A stretch of 64,000 nucleotides of DNA from Chloroherpetonaceae bacterium (lineage in GTDB: Bacteria > Bacteroidota > Chlorobiia > Chlorobiales > Thermochlorobacteraceae): the NCBI GenBank assembly GCA_033763895.1, contig JANRJQ010000014.1, positions 194,926 through 258,925 of the forward strand, written 5' to 3'. The position numbers and the translations under genes were made by a program. Each line of letters begins with the position of its first letter. Position 1 is the first letter of the stretch. Positions 36,929 to 46,128 of this stretch are shown piece after piece. The notes under the pieces are model-generated. The model saw only the letters and a program-made list of their open reading frames with translations, was not told where the DNA came from and made no database searches.

Positions 36929-37855
36929 ATGAGCCTTAAGCTTCCCGTAACTTCAGAAATGCTTCAGGAATTCATTGATGACTTTCTGAATCACTTTCTA
37001 AAAAGTAAAAGCCTTGAAACAAAAGGAACATACCGCCGTGCTTTGCGGGAATTTCAACGCTTTTGCGCTGGTCTTACGGAACCGCTTCAATTTCAGGAAT
37101 CTGAGATAGAAGCGTACAAACAATATTTAATTCAAACACGTGGGCTTTCAGAGGTTTCCATTTCAACTTACCTTACAGCGCTTCGACGGTTGATGGAATA
37201 TTTAATTTCGATTGGCGTTATTACCGAAAATCCCGCACGGCAAATAAAAGCCTCTCGACCCTCATCAAAACCTGTCATTTCATATTTAACGGAGCCCGAA
37301 GTTCAAAAACTTTTGCTTATTGTTCCGACTCTTAAAGTTCAAGACCGACGAGATCGATTAATGATTCGATTGATGATCGAAGCGGGTCTCACAGAAAATG
37401 AATTAGCCAAATCATTGATTGGTGACTTGAAGAAGTTTTCGACGCATTATGTTTTGTTCTTGAAATCGAATAACCGCCGGAGCAAAGAAGAAACCGCTGA
37501 TATTTCGATAGACTTAGGTCTTGAGTTGGAAGAATATCTTGAACTTCGAAAATCGTCTGAACCGGAATCTCCGCTTTTTGCAAGCCATAGCCACCGTGTG
37601 AGCGAAGCAACTCTGACCACTCGAGCGATTCGTTACCGCATCGATCATTGGCTAAAAGTGGCAGGATTAAATCGGGAAGGGATTACGCCGCACAGTTTAA
37701 GACATACGGCTGCTTATTTGTGGATTCACCGTGATAAATTGTCGCTTCCGGAAGTTCAACGGCGGCTTCGACACGGGATGCTCAGCACGACAAAAAACTA
37801 CTATAAATTCGATGATCTCTCGGCAACGTCACCCTCTGATAACCCTTCTTCTTAA
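36929..37855 (+). CDS. Tyrosine recombinase (XerC/D-like), catalytic Arg missing
   Basis: A protein of 308 residues with an N-terminal SAM-like core-binding domain (about 12-95) and a C-terminal catalytic domain. The second box has PHSLRHT (H255, R258), then RHG (H282) and the nucleophile Tyr in TTKNYYK (291/292). The first catalytic arginine, normally in a GLR-x-x-EL motif, reads GLTENEL (T155). Without it strand cleavage should be weak or absent, unless another Arg compensates. It is not of the IntI type: the extra helix between boxes is absent. The stop lies 44 bases inside the next gene. Confidence 0.82.
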   Translation: MSLKLPVTSEMLQEFIDDFLNHFLKSKSLETKGTYRRALREFQRFCAGLTEPLQFQESEIEAYKQYLIQTRGLSEVSISTYLTALRRLMEYLISIGVITENPARQIKASRPSSKPVISYLTEPEVQKLLLIVPTLKVQDRRDRLMIRLMIEAGLTENELAKSLIGDLKKFSTHYVLFLKSNNRRSKEETADISIDLGLELEEYLELRKSSEPESPLFASHSHRVSEATLTTRAIRYRIDHWLKVAGLNREGITPHSLRHTAAYLWIHRDKLSLPEVQRRLRHGMLSTTKNYYKFDDLSATSPSDNPSS

Positions 37856-39611
37856 CCTTTCTTTTCCCAATAAACTCTCGATTTTTCTTTTCATTTCATT
37901 TCTTTTTTACGCCACTTTTTCACTTTCACTTCAAGAGATTCAACCTTTTGATGAAGGCTATTATGCGCTTCGTGCTGCAGCCATTGCCGCCAATCCAACC
38001 AATCTCTCGCTCTGGATTTCTCAAGAAGCGTTTAGCATTAAAGGGTTTTACTCGGCCTCGCACCCGCCGCTGATGATTTGGATGATGACAATTTCTGTTT
38101 TGATTTTGGGTGAATCTGAATTTGCGCTTCGGCTTCCGATGTGGATCTGTTTTTTAGGATCTGGGATTTTTCTTGTGCGAATTCTATTCATTTCGGTTTT
38201 AACCGAAGAGCGAGACCAATTGCCCGAATTCGTCGGATGGAGTTTGCTTCTGTTTTTTTTAACCCCGTTTGCTTTTTGGTTTGGTAAATCGGCGATGCTA
38301 GAAAGCGGGGCGATGCTATTTTCGATTTCGCAAGTTTATTTTTATCTCTGCTATGAACAAAAAGAGCAAATGAAATCGCTTATCCTAAGCGGTATTTGCT
38401 TAGGGTTAGGGCTTCTCTCGAAAAGTTTAGTTTGTTTTTTCCCTGCCTTTGCCATTTTAATTCACGGAATTTTTTTTACTGAGCGCTCTCACACTTTGCA
38501 ACGCCGATTCATCGACCTCGTTTTATTTTTTTCGATTGGCATTTTTATCGGAGGCTCTTGGCTATTGGCCAATCAAGCTTATGACCCCGACTTCTTCGTT
38601 CAATTTTTCAAGCATTATTTCAGCGAGCGAATGCTTATCAATCAAACCGGAGCGATTCAGCACAGCGGGTATTTTTATTATGTGAACCTCTTTGCCGTTC
38701 GATTTCCTTTAGCTTTTCTTTCACTCTTTTGGTTTTTTCGTTTTTTCAAAGACCCACCGCTTCAAACCCCATTTCGGAAGTTCCTTTTGGCTTGGGTAAT
38801 GATTCCGTTTGTCATTCTTACTTTGAGTTCAACCAAATTGCTGTGGTATGGGTTGATAATTTTTCCACCGATGGTTCTCATTACGGCGGAATCGGTATTG
38901 TGGTTAATTGAACACAAACGAATTTTCCCCGCACTTCTCTTTCTTTTGCCAGTGTTGATGTGGTCGTTCTTTCAGCCTTTGGCGGCATTTCGCTCAATTG
39001 ATGCCTTTCAGTATTTCATTCAATCAAATCAGTTCTTGGGCGTTGCAGGTTTGATTGCGTTTTGTTTAGCACTTTACTTTTCGAAACGAATCGCTGATGG
39101 GAGTCAACACCGTTCAATGCTTCGGATGGTTTTGCTTGTCGTGCTTATGCTTTGGAGTTACACGACTTCACTCAATGGGCTATCTCTGATTCGATTATTT
39201 GGAGGGATGAAAGAAATCACTCGGGTGATTAATACAGAAAAAATTGAAATGCTGCTGTATGTCACGGAAGAAAGAAAGATTTCGGTTCAAGGCGGGATTA
39301 ATCCACAACGAACCTATTATTGGCGAGGCAACGACCCTCAGCAAACAAACATGCCTTTACCGAATGCGGCGAGATTTCATTGCACGACTATTGGTATTGC
39401 GTCGTTTGCTTTTATGGATTATGATATCAATCTGAAAATGGACACTATGATTTCAAAACCGTTTGCAGTTATCGTGGAAAAACCATCTGATGAAGAAGTG
39501 CGTTATCAATTAAGTTTGGTTTTACCTCACTTTGAAAAGCTTAATAATCAATTTGAGCGTAAGGCAAACAAAAGACACTTGAAGCTCAAAAGCTATGACT
39601 TATATTACTAA
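37812..39611 (+). CDS. GT39-family membrane glycosyltransferase (PMT/ArnT-like)
   Basis: Polytopic membrane protein of about 599 residues with around 11-12 helices. The first periplasmic loop has QPFDEGYYALRA, the Asp-Glu motif of dolichol-phosphate-mannose-type and ArnT-like transferases, followed by HPPLMIW. It should transfer a sugar from a polyprenyl-phosphate carrier to a protein or lipid on the outer face. ATG 37812 is chosen because homology starts soon after; it overlaps the recombinase end by 44 bases. Acceptor and sugar unknown. Confidence 0.87.
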   Translation: MISRQRHPLITLLLNLSFPNKLSIFLFISFLFYATFSLSLQEIQPFDEGYYALRAAAIAANPTNLSLWISQEAFSIKGFYSASHPPLMIWMMTISVLILGESEFALRLPMWICFLGSGIFLVRILFISVLTEERDQLPEFVGWSLLLFFLTPFAFWFGKSAMLESGAMLFSISQVYFYLCYEQKEQMKSLILSGICLGLGLLSKSLVCFFPAFAILIHGIFFTERSHTLQRRFIDLVLFFSIGIFIGGSWLLANQAYDPDFFVQFFKHYFSERMLINQTGAIQHSGYFYYVNLFAVRFPLAFLSLFWFFRFFKDPPLQTPFRKFLLAWVMIPFVILTLSSTKLLWYGLIIFPPMVLITAESVLWLIEHKRIFPALLFLLPVLMWSFFQPLAAFRSIDAFQYFIQSNQFLGVAGLIAFCLALYFSKRIADGSQHRSMLRMVLLVVLMLWSYTTSLNGLSLIRLFGGMKEITRVINTEKIEMLLYVTEERKISVQGGINPQRTYYWRGNDPQQTNMPLPNAARFHCTTIGIASFAFMDYDINLKMDTMISKPFAVIVEKPSDEEVRYQLSLVLPHFEKLNNQFERKANKRHLKLKSYDLYY

Positions 39612-39669
39612 ACCAAATGTCAGGGCGCGTGTCAAACCCAAAACGATATTTTGAATTTGAAATTTTCAT

Positions 39670-40263
39670 ATGATTCAACGATTACTTCTAACCTTCATTT
39701 TCCTTTCTGCGATTCTCTTTGCGGGAAGAAGTTCAGCGCAAGGATTAAAGCGGGGCGATCGTTTACCGGATGCCGGATTTACGGTCTTGAATGGTGCGTC
39801 ATTTAATACGCAATCTTTGAAAGGAAAATCCGGTGTATTGGTCATATTTGTTTCAACCCAATGTCCGGTTTCAAATGCTTATAATGCGCGATACAACGGG
39901 CTTTATCAGCTCACACGTGATGCCAACATCGGATTTTTTGTTATTTACCCGAATGTGACAGAAAGTGCGACGGAAATTGATTTGCATGCAAAAGAAAAAG
40001 GATTTCGCTTTTCTGTCGTTCGTGATAATAATGCTGGGATTGCCAAGCAATTTGGCGCGACAGTCACGCCTGAAGCATTTTTATTCGATGCTTCTTTGAA
40101 ACTCATCTATCGAGGGCGAATTGATGATAATCAACGTGAAGACCGTGTCACTCAAAAAAATCTTGAAGAAGCAATTGCTGCACTTTTATCCGGAAGCGCA
40201 CCGCTCATTCCTGTTACACCTGCACGAGGCTGCGTGATTAAAACCACTCCAGACGATTTTTAA
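39670..40263 (+). CDS. Exported redoxin/TlpA-like thioredoxin-fold protein
   Basis: A protein of 197 residues with a signal peptide (about 1-24, ending SSAQG) and a peroxiredoxin-like domain. The active site region reads STQCPVSNAY with a single Cys65 instead of the CxxC of thioredoxins. The later segments TPEAFLFD and YRGRIDD fit the redoxin family. A second cysteine is in the C-terminal ARGCVIK. It may act as a periplasmic thiol peroxidase or redox carrier. The Rieske gene follows on the same strand. Confidence 0.85.
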   Translation: MIQRLLLTFIFLSAILFAGRSSAQGLKRGDRLPDAGFTVLNGASFNTQSLKGKSGVLVIFVSTQCPVSNAYNARYNGLYQLTRDANIGFFVIYPNVTESATEIDLHAKEKGFRFSVVRDNNAGIAKQFGATVTPEAFLFDASLKLIYRGRIDDNQREDRVTQKNLEEAIAALLSGSAPLIPVTPARGCVIKTTPDDF

Positions 40264-40360
40264 AGAACCTCTACGGACCTGCGAAGCACCTTTTATTTTA
40301 ACGGCGTTTTGTATTATTCTACATAAATTTTTTACCCAATATCAGATACGCATAAACGAT

Positions 40361-40870
40361 ATGCTACAAAATCAATCAAAGAATACAGAAAATTCTCTTT
40401 CAAAAGTTGGGCTTGACAGCGGCCGAAGGGATTTCTTAAAAACCGCCGCGACATCCGCCGTTGCCTTATGCTCGTTACAATTTGCTGCAATGCTCTCTTC
40501 ATGCGGCGATTCAACGAGCGCTAATGATGTTTCAACCGGTGTTACTGAAACTTTAGACCTTACTGCAAACACTGCGTTAAACACTGTCGGCGGTTTTATA
40601 CGCCGAACTTTTGGTAACAATAACAGCGGACGCGAGGTCATTGTGATGCGGCTTTCCGAAACGTCATTCGGCGCAATGGATGTGCTTTGCCCGCATCAAG
40701 GATGCAATGTGGGAAATCCTTCTGAGGGAAAAGCCGTTTGCCCTTGTCATGATTCAAACTTTGGAACAAGTGCTTCAAATTTCGGAACAAGACTCTCAGG
40801 TCCAGCACCGCGAGGATTAAGAACATTCGCCACCTCGGTACAAGGAAACACACTGACGATTACATTTTAA
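40361..40870 (+). CDS. Rieske 2Fe-2S protein with Tat signal
   Basis: A protein of 169 residues. A twin-arginine motif GRRDFLK (21-27) and a lipobox-like LSSC (about 45-48) indicate Tat export of a folded protein, possibly lipid-anchored. The Rieske cluster ligands are CPH (C110, H112) and CPCH (C127, H130), with C115 and C129 placed for the usual disulfide. It carries electrons outside the cytoplasm. No cytochrome b of a bc complex adjoins it; the next gene encodes a b561-like protein, a possible partner (inference). Confidence 0.92.
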   Translation: MLQNQSKNTENSLSKVGLDSGRRDFLKTAATSAVALCSLQFAAMLSSCGDSTSANDVSTGVTETLDLTANTALNTVGGFIRRTFGNNNSGREVIVMRLSETSFGAMDVLCPHQGCNVGNPSEGKAVCPCHDSNFGTSASNFGTRLSGPAPRGLRTFATSVQGNTLTITF

Positions 40871-40914
40871 TCATAGACGCATTCAACGACTTTTTTTCAA
40901 AATTACGCTGAAAC

Positions 40915-41796
40915 ATGAACCTATTGATTTCTGTCTTTCGTTTAGATTCCGCTGCAAGTTCGCTTGTGTCACCTTTGTGTTCTCGGTTCTCAAAACAGAA
41001 GACTTCATTCTTTTTGATTCTGATCTTTTCAAGTTTTATCATCTTGCAAGCCCAAGAGAGAAAGTTGCTTGTTCCGCTTTGGGTTGAACCGCATTCCACT
41101 TCTCAATTCACCATTGAATCTTTACCGTCTAACGAAGAACACGCGATTGAAACAACTGAAGCCTTCAAAGAGGCTCTTTGGGCCTTGCCAATTTCATCAT
41201 CACCCACAGATTCAAGTGAAGTTCCTAAAAGGCTAAAGCTTTTGCCTGCCAATATGAGCCTTGGTGAACGCGCGCTTTGGGGAGAATCGGGGCTTTTTCG
41301 TTCTTTGGGATTTGCAGAGCTAACGCCCACAGCTCGGAAAAGTGAATTGGAATTTCGCCGAACAACGCTTTCGCTTCATCAAATCAGCGGCTTTTTAACT
41401 CTTGCGCTTTTTATTCCGACACTTTACTTCGGGCAATCACGCATCAATGATTTAAATCGTGCCCAAACTGATTTTTCATTTTTCCCCAATAACAACACCG
41501 CCTCGATTCACCGTGCATTCGCAATGGCGACTTTTGCTTCATACATGACCACCGCTTTACTCTCAGTGCTTTCGCCGCCGCCACTCATTCGCCGTGATGA
41601 ATGGAGCACGATTTCCACGCACAAGCTTTTAAGTTGGATTCATTTTATCGGAATGCTCGCGACACCAGTGCTTATTAAACTTTCGCTTGATGCAACTTCG
41701 CTTGAAGCGCAAAAAAATTTGCGAACAGCTCATCAAATTACGGCTTACACCACATTTGCCGCGCTTTCACTTTCAATGATTGTAATCACTTTTTAA
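40915..41796 (+). CDS. Putative cytochrome b561-like membrane protein
   Basis: A protein of 293 residues. A long N-terminal part with a signal-like helix (about 30-46) precedes a four-helix membrane domain (about 153-292). Histidines sit near the helix ends: H155 (LHQ), H199 (IHR), H236 and H243 (THK...WIH) and H273 (AHQ), the pattern expected for two haem b groups in b561-type proteins. The yceI gene starts one base after its stop. In E. coli a b561 homologue, yceJ, is likewise next to yceI. Sequence identity to known b561 proteins is not obvious, so this is inference. Confidence 0.6.
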   Translation: MNLLISVFRLDSAASSLVSPLCSRFSKQKTSFFLILIFSSFIILQAQERKLLVPLWVEPHSTSQFTIESLPSNEEHAIETTEAFKEALWALPISSSPTDSSEVPKRLKLLPANMSLGERALWGESGLFRSLGFAELTPTARKSELEFRRTTLSLHQISGFLTLALFIPTLYFGQSRINDLNRAQTDFSFFPNNNTASIHRAFAMATFASYMTTALLSVLSPPPLIRRDEWSTISTHKLLSWIHFIGMLATPVLIKLSLDATSLEAQKNLRTAHQITAYTTFAALSLSMIVITF

Positions 41797-41797
41797 G

Positions 41798-42394
41798 ATG
41801 CACGGAACCCGACTTACTTTTCACACGGCAGTTTTCTTTGCCTTCTCCCTTATCCTCTTTTGCACAGCGTCATCAACGGTTGAAGGAAGAAATGAAACCG
41901 TGAAACTCAAAGCCAAACAAGCGACATCATCGATAACTTATTCACTTTCGCACCCACTGCATAAGATTGAAGCAACTTCTCGGGAGTTTTACTGCGAAGC
42001 CGAAGAGAATTTAGAAAGGAAGCAGTTAGAGCGCGTTTCGTTTGTTGCCGATGTTTCAACTTTTGATAGTGGCAACAGTAACCGCGATTCCCACGCAATG
42101 GAAGTCATTGATGCCCTGACCTACCCGGAGGTACGATTTTCAAGCACTGCCCTCACCCCACTTGGGACGAATTCCGCTGAAGTGATTTACAATGCCGAAG
42201 GCATCTTGCAATTTCACGGGGTAGAAAATCCCGTTCGTTTCCGCGCTTCTGCGTCAGCCACGGATATGGGTTGGAAGGTTAAAGGAACAGCCGCCATTCG
42301 CCTCACGGACTTTAAGGTTGAGCGACCTACGCTTTTCGCTATTCCTGTCAGCGATTCTCTATATTTCTCCTTTCAAATTGATTTCGCTCGCTAA
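41798..42394 (+). CDS. YceI-family lipid-binding protein
   Basis: Exported protein of 198 residues with a signal peptide (about 1-30). The lipocalin-like YceI fold is shown by VSFVADVSTFDSGNSNRDSHAM, EVIDALTYPEVRFSS, GILQFHGVENPVRF and the C-terminal KVKGTAAIRLTDFKVERP. Family members bind isoprenoids in a barrel in the periplasm. Tight coupling to the upstream b561-like gene suggests a quinone or isoprenoid redox function. Confidence 0.92.
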   Translation: MHGTRLTFHTAVFFAFSLILFCTASSTVEGRNETVKLKAKQATSSITYSLSHPLHKIEATSREFYCEAEENLERKQLERVSFVADVSTFDSGNSNRDSHAMEVIDALTYPEVRFSSTALTPLGTNSAEVIYNAEGILQFHGVENPVRFRASASATDMGWKVKGTAAIRLTDFKVERPTLFAIPVSDSLYFSFQIDFAR

Positions 42395-42456
42395 ATTCTC
42401 TTTTTTCGTTTGATTTTTTTCTCCTTCTTGAAAAATGCATTTTTACACTTTAGCCA

Positions 42457-43434
42457 ATGAATCAATTCTTTCCGCAATTTTCTCAATTTCTCAAATGCTT
42501 CACGAAGCGCCTTATTGCGATATTGGCTTTTCTTGTTTTTGGCTCAACGGGAGTGGTTTTTGGTCAAGAAATTCAGTGCGATGTCAAAATCAATGTCGAT
42601 CAATTGCCATCAGACGCAAGGAAAAGGATCGAAAACTTCCGGCAAGTTGTGATGGATTACATCAATACTTTTCGTTGGACGAACCTCACTGAATTTCAAA
42701 CCCCTGAAGATCGAATTCAAGTTCGAATTGAATTTCAATTCACCGCTGCGGATATCAATGCCTCACCACCGCGATATTCGGCTCAGGTTGCATTTAGCAG
42801 CAGTCGCCCGATATACCGTTCACTCCGTTTTGCTTCGATTATTCGTTTGTTTGATACCGATCTTGATTTTCTTTATGACGACCGGCAAGGAAACCTGATT
42901 CATAACGATCTGATTTTCAATCCGCTTCCAAGTTTTCTTGATTATTATGCCTACATCATTATCGGGTACGATCAAGATACATTTGAAAAATTTGGAGGCA
43001 CGGTTCATTATGAACGCGCAAGACGAATTTTACAATTGGCACAAGCCAATAATACTTCGCCGAGGGGCTGGCGACTAAGCGACGGCGGCGGAATCAACCG
43101 GCAAAATCTTGTAGATGAGCTTTTAGACCCTCGATTTAACGCCGCACGCGAAGCTTTTTACGATTATCATTACAATGCGCTTGATGAATTTCACGGCGAT
43201 CCTATAGCGGCACGCCGCAAAGTTGCCGATGCAGTCAATGCGGTTGTTGATACTGAACTCCGCTTCCCACGCTCAATGTTTGTTCGCCGTTTTTTTGATT
43301 CAAAATTTCTTGAGATTGGTGAAATTTTCCGAACCAGCGATCAACAGCTTCGACGTGAAGTATATGAATCGGTCATTAAAGCCGATCCATCAAGGCGACA
43401 GAAGTATGAAGAAATGTTGATTCAAGGCAAGTAG
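42457..43434 (+). CDS. porD: Type IX secretion-associated protein PorD (DUF4835)
   Basis: Exported protein of 325 residues. A signal peptide ends at VVFGQ (about 36), followed by EIQCDVKINVDQLP. The blocks FRWTNLTEFQTPEDRI, SSRPIYRS, NPLPSFLDYYAYIIIGYDQDTFEKFGG and a C-terminal helical region match DUF4835 proteins, which include PorD of the type IX secretion system. The next gene encodes a PorV/PorQ-type barrel. Together they suggest that the cell secretes proteins across the outer membrane by type IX. Confidence 0.85.
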   Translation: MNQFFPQFSQFLKCFTKRLIAILAFLVFGSTGVVFGQEIQCDVKINVDQLPSDARKRIENFRQVVMDYINTFRWTNLTEFQTPEDRIQVRIEFQFTAADINASPPRYSAQVAFSSSRPIYRSLRFASIIRLFDTDLDFLYDDRQGNLIHNDLIFNPLPSFLDYYAYIIIGYDQDTFEKFGGTVHYERARRILQLAQANNTSPRGWRLSDGGGINRQNLVDELLDPRFNAAREAFYDYHYNALDEFHGDPIAARRKVADAVNAVVDTELRFPRSMFVRRFFDSKFLEIGEIFRTSDQQLRREVYESVIKADPSRRQKYEEMLIQGK

Positions 43435-43572
43435 ATTTTTGACTTTTTTTGGAAAAATTCTTCTCTACAAATGTTTTCCCTCGGCTCAATCATCCTACAA
43501 TCATCCCATTATTTGCCGCTTGCATGCCTATGGAACTTGATTATCTTTCGATTCAACTTACTCGACTTAATC

Positions 43573-44556
43573 GTGACGCGTCAAAACGAACTTCAATTGT
43601 CAGCATTTCGAATTCACTCGCTTCGGTGTTTTCTTCTACTTTTCACTTCATTTTTTCCGAATCTTCTCTTAGCGCAAAGTGGCGGACTTTCATTTCTTGG
43701 GCTTGGTAACGGCGCTCAAGAAGAAGCAAGAGGCAATACCGGAACCGCCTCATCGATTGGGGCAGCTGCAAATTATTACAATCCTGCTCGGCTCAATTCA
43801 GGTGAAAATTCAGAGGTTCTTTTCACTCATAACTTATGGATTTTTGATACACAGTCGAGCTTTGTAGCGATTTCCGCAAAAGGTGAAGAATCGGCTTTTG
43901 GCGCATCGTTTCAGTGGTTTACCGTTGGTGATATTCCTGTTCGCACAATTGCCAGTGAAAATCCTGTTGGTTTTTTTACCGCGCAAAGTGCTGCACTTTC
44001 GGTTTCTTATGCTCGGGATATGGCGGAGGGATTTTCAATTGCCTTAACCGGAAAGGTGCTTTATGAAAAGTTATTTGTTGATGATGCAATGGGTGCAGCA
44101 TTTGATATCTCTGCTTCCTACGCCGTTACTCCTCTGTTTCAACTTGGGGCTTCACTACAAAATATCGGGTGGATGTCGCCGCTTGCCGGAGAATCATCTC
44201 AAATGCCAACACAGATTCGGCTTGGGGCCTCCTATCGAATTCCACTGGCTTCGCTAAAAAGTTCAATTCTTTTTGAAGCGAATTCCATTACCAATCTTTC
44301 CCTTTTACTGACTGACAATGTTACTCCAAATTCCGGTAGTTTGAATCGCACACCGAATCAAGTTATGTTGGGTTCGGAATTTAACTATGATAACATCTTT
44401 TCTGTTCGTGCAGGATATCAATTCATTCAAACGGCACGGACGCTTTCATTTGGTGTAGGCATTGGCTTAAAACCTTTTCAAATCGATTATGCCGTTATCC
44501 CGTTTAGTGAAAGCTTAGGGACTGCCAATATGCTTTCTGTCCGTTTCCTTTATTAA
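43573..44556 (+). CDS. PorV/PorQ-family outer-membrane protein
   Basis: Beta-barrel protein of about 327 residues. GTG 43573 is chosen because it gives a proper signal peptide ending LLLAQ; an ATG at 43471 would add 34 residues with no basic N-region. After it come LSFLGLGNGAQEEARG, NYYNPARL and strands typical of the PorV/PorQ (UPF0164-like) family. The protein ends SVRFLY with a C-terminal aromatic residue. In type IX systems such proteins shuttle cargo between translocon and attachment site. It directly follows the PorD-like gene. Confidence 0.82.
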   Translation: MTRQNELQLSAFRIHSLRCFLLLFTSFFPNLLLAQSGGLSFLGLGNGAQEEARGNTGTASSIGAAANYYNPARLNSGENSEVLFTHNLWIFDTQSSFVAISAKGEESAFGASFQWFTVGDIPVRTIASENPVGFFTAQSAALSVSYARDMAEGFSIALTGKVLYEKLFVDDAMGAAFDISASYAVTPLFQLGASLQNIGWMSPLAGESSQMPTQIRLGASYRIPLASLKSSILFEANSITNLSLLLTDNVTPNSGSLNRTPNQVMLGSEFNYDNIFSVRAGYQFIQTARTLSFGVGIGLKPFQIDYAVIPFSESLGTANMLSVRFLY

Positions 44557-44698
44557 CCAAATTGAATTGAAAACAAGTAATGATTAATTAAAGCAATGAA
44601 TTTGAGGCAATATTATGGTAATTGTCTATTTTTGCGCCACAAATTTGAGCGTCACCGCTAAAATTTCATTTTTTATTTAATCAATACCAATCATTCAG

Positions 44699-45202
44699 AT
44701 GAAGAACTTTCGTTTTGTTTTCGCTTTTGCACTTTTAGTGCTTTTTTCAAGCTGCGGACCTTCCGCTGAGCAACTCAAACAAATTGCTGATTTTACCACC
44801 ACCGTTTCTTCGCTTGGAGACAGCGAAAGTGCAATGGGTGCCGCCGTTGATGGCATGAAGTCAAAACTGGCTGAATTCAGAGCTGATTCAACCCTTAAGG
44901 GAACCAAAGCCGATTCGCTTCTTGCTATTGCTGATTCTAAAATTGCCGAGTATGATGGTTTATATGCCAAGTACAAGACCTTCGTTACCGAGCAAAAAGG
45001 AAAACTGGATGGGTTTAAGAAAGAACTCCCAACTCTTGAAGCTTTAAAGACTTTAGGTACGGAATTAATGGCTAAGAAAGATGAATTCACCGGCGATGTC
45101 ACCAAAATTCAGGGTGATTTTGATTCCGCTGTTGCAGAACTTACAAAGCTAAAAGAAGAAATGGCCGTTAAAGCGGCTGAGATGCTTCCAAAAAAGAAGT
45201 AA
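44699..45202 (+). CDS. Putative lipoprotein with helical coiled-coil structure
   Basis: A protein of 167 residues. The N-terminal signal ends in LFSSC, so lipid attachment is likely. The remainder is helical and rich in Ala, Lys, Leu and Asp with heptad-like spacing. I do not recognise a family. It has its own terminator at 45224 and a long AT-rich upstream region, so it is probably a single-gene unit. Confidence 0.65.
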   Translation: MKNFRFVFAFALLVLFSSCGPSAEQLKQIADFTTTVSSLGDSESAMGAAVDGMKSKLAEFRADSTLKGTKADSLLAIADSKIAEYDGLYAKYKTFVTEQKGKLDGFKKELPTLEALKTLGTELMAKKDEFTGDVTKIQGDFDSAVAELTKLKEEMAVKAAEMLPKKK

Positions 45203-45223
45203 CGAACGACTTCAGATATTTTG

Positions 45224-45256
45224 AAAAGGAGTGCCAGATTGGTGCTCCTTTTTTGT
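45224..45256 (+). terminator. Rho-independent terminator
   Basis: AAAAGGAG (45224-45231) pairs with CTCCTTTT (45245-45252), with a partly paired GC-rich interior, then more Ts. It follows the small lipoprotein gene and faces the convergent thioesterase gene. Confidence 0.85.
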
Positions 45257-45267
45257 TTTAGCTTTTT

Positions 45268-45690
45268 TTACATAAAGCGATCACCAAAGGCTGCGGGCAT
45301 CGGGGCAATTTTTCGCTCGCTGTAGTTGAAAAATACAATTGCCGTTTTGGCATGCGCGGCTTCGCGACCGGAGTCAACATGAATGAGGCGGTAGAAAATA
45401 TCGCAACCGACAGGCGAAAACCCGCCTAACATTAGTTCAACGAGAAGCGAATCGCCATAGAAAAGTTCGCGCTTGAAAACGATTGCCGTATCTGCAAGCG
45501 CAATTCCCACACCCTCGACATTCAATTCGCTCCACCCGTGTGCCTTAAAGAATTGTGCGCGAGCTTCATGCACAAGCGACATAAACTTATCATTCCCGAC
45601 ATGCCCGGCGAAGTTTAGGTCGGTGATTCGAATATCCAATTGGGTTTGAAACACCACCTTTTCCGGAAACTCAATTTTTATTCTCGCCAT
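45268..45690 (-). CDS. Hotdog-fold acyl-CoA thioesterase
   Basis: A protein of 140 residues of the 4HBT/YbgC type. The catalytic region RITDLNFAGHVGNDKF followed by the helix LVHEARAQFF fits, with Asp/Asn positions in the usual places. It should hydrolyse acyl-CoA esters; chain-length preference cannot be told. Transcribed on the minus strand behind the 45718-46923 group. Confidence 0.87.
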   Translation of the reverse strand: MARIKIEFPEKVVFQTQLDIRITDLNFAGHVGNDKFMSLVHEARAQFFKAHGWSELNVEGVGIALADTAIVFKRELFYGDSLLVELMLGGFSPVGCDIFYRLIHVDSGREAAHAKTAIVFFNYSERKIAPMPAAFGDRFM

Positions 45691-45717
45691 TTCATTTATA
45701 CAAGGTTTGAAGCCTCT

Positions 45718-46128
45718 TTAATCTTTTGGTTCAGGTACTAAGTGAAGTCCCTTGATTGGTAGCGATAATATAACGTCAGAAAGACTTTTCATAAATCGAC
45801 ATAGTTCCTCTAGTTCAGACTCTTGATGCCATTTTTGCATATCGCTTAGGTCGCCGGCAGGGAGATTTTTTTCATGAAATTCTTCAGACCAAATATGAAC
45901 CAAATAAACAGTTTCAAATCGGCTTAGCCCAACTTCACACTCCAAAGAAGCCAGAAAAGGTGATCCGGATTGATCAAGCAATTCTCTGCCAAGCGATTCG
46001 AGTTCATCGTCAAAGCCCTCATTCGGCAGAAAGTCGGGATCGAAATATACTTGAAGAAGCACGCCGCGAATTCGATCTGATTTGTAACGCGAAAGCGTTT
46101 GGAGCAATTCTTCTTTAGGTTTGGGCAT
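45718..46128 (-). CDS. Hypothetical protein, translationally coupled
   Basis: An acidic protein of about 136 residues, beginning MPKPKEELLQTLSRYK. ATG 46128 is chosen because it lies 14 bases inside the end of the zinc-ribbon gene, the spacing of coupled genes; a longer frame from 46227 would overlap that gene by over 100 bases. I recognise no domain. Confidence 0.55.
   Translation of the reverse strand: MPKPKEELLQTLSRYKSDRIRGVLLQVYFDPDFLPNEGFDDELESLGRELLDQSGSPFLASLECEVGLSRFETVYLVHIWSEEFHEKNLPAGDLSDMQKWHQESELEELCRFMKSLSDVILSLPIKGLHLVPEPKD

Noticed and set aside
36929-37855. Tyrosine recombinase as the integron integrase for the edge cassettes
   Set aside because: It lacks the extra IntI helix and the box I arginine, and it is more than 20 kb from either cassette group with no attI-like site next to it.
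42435-42692. Frame of 85 codons overlapping the start of the PorD-like gene
   Set aside because: It lies in another frame over the signal peptide region of a well-supported gene and has no own features.
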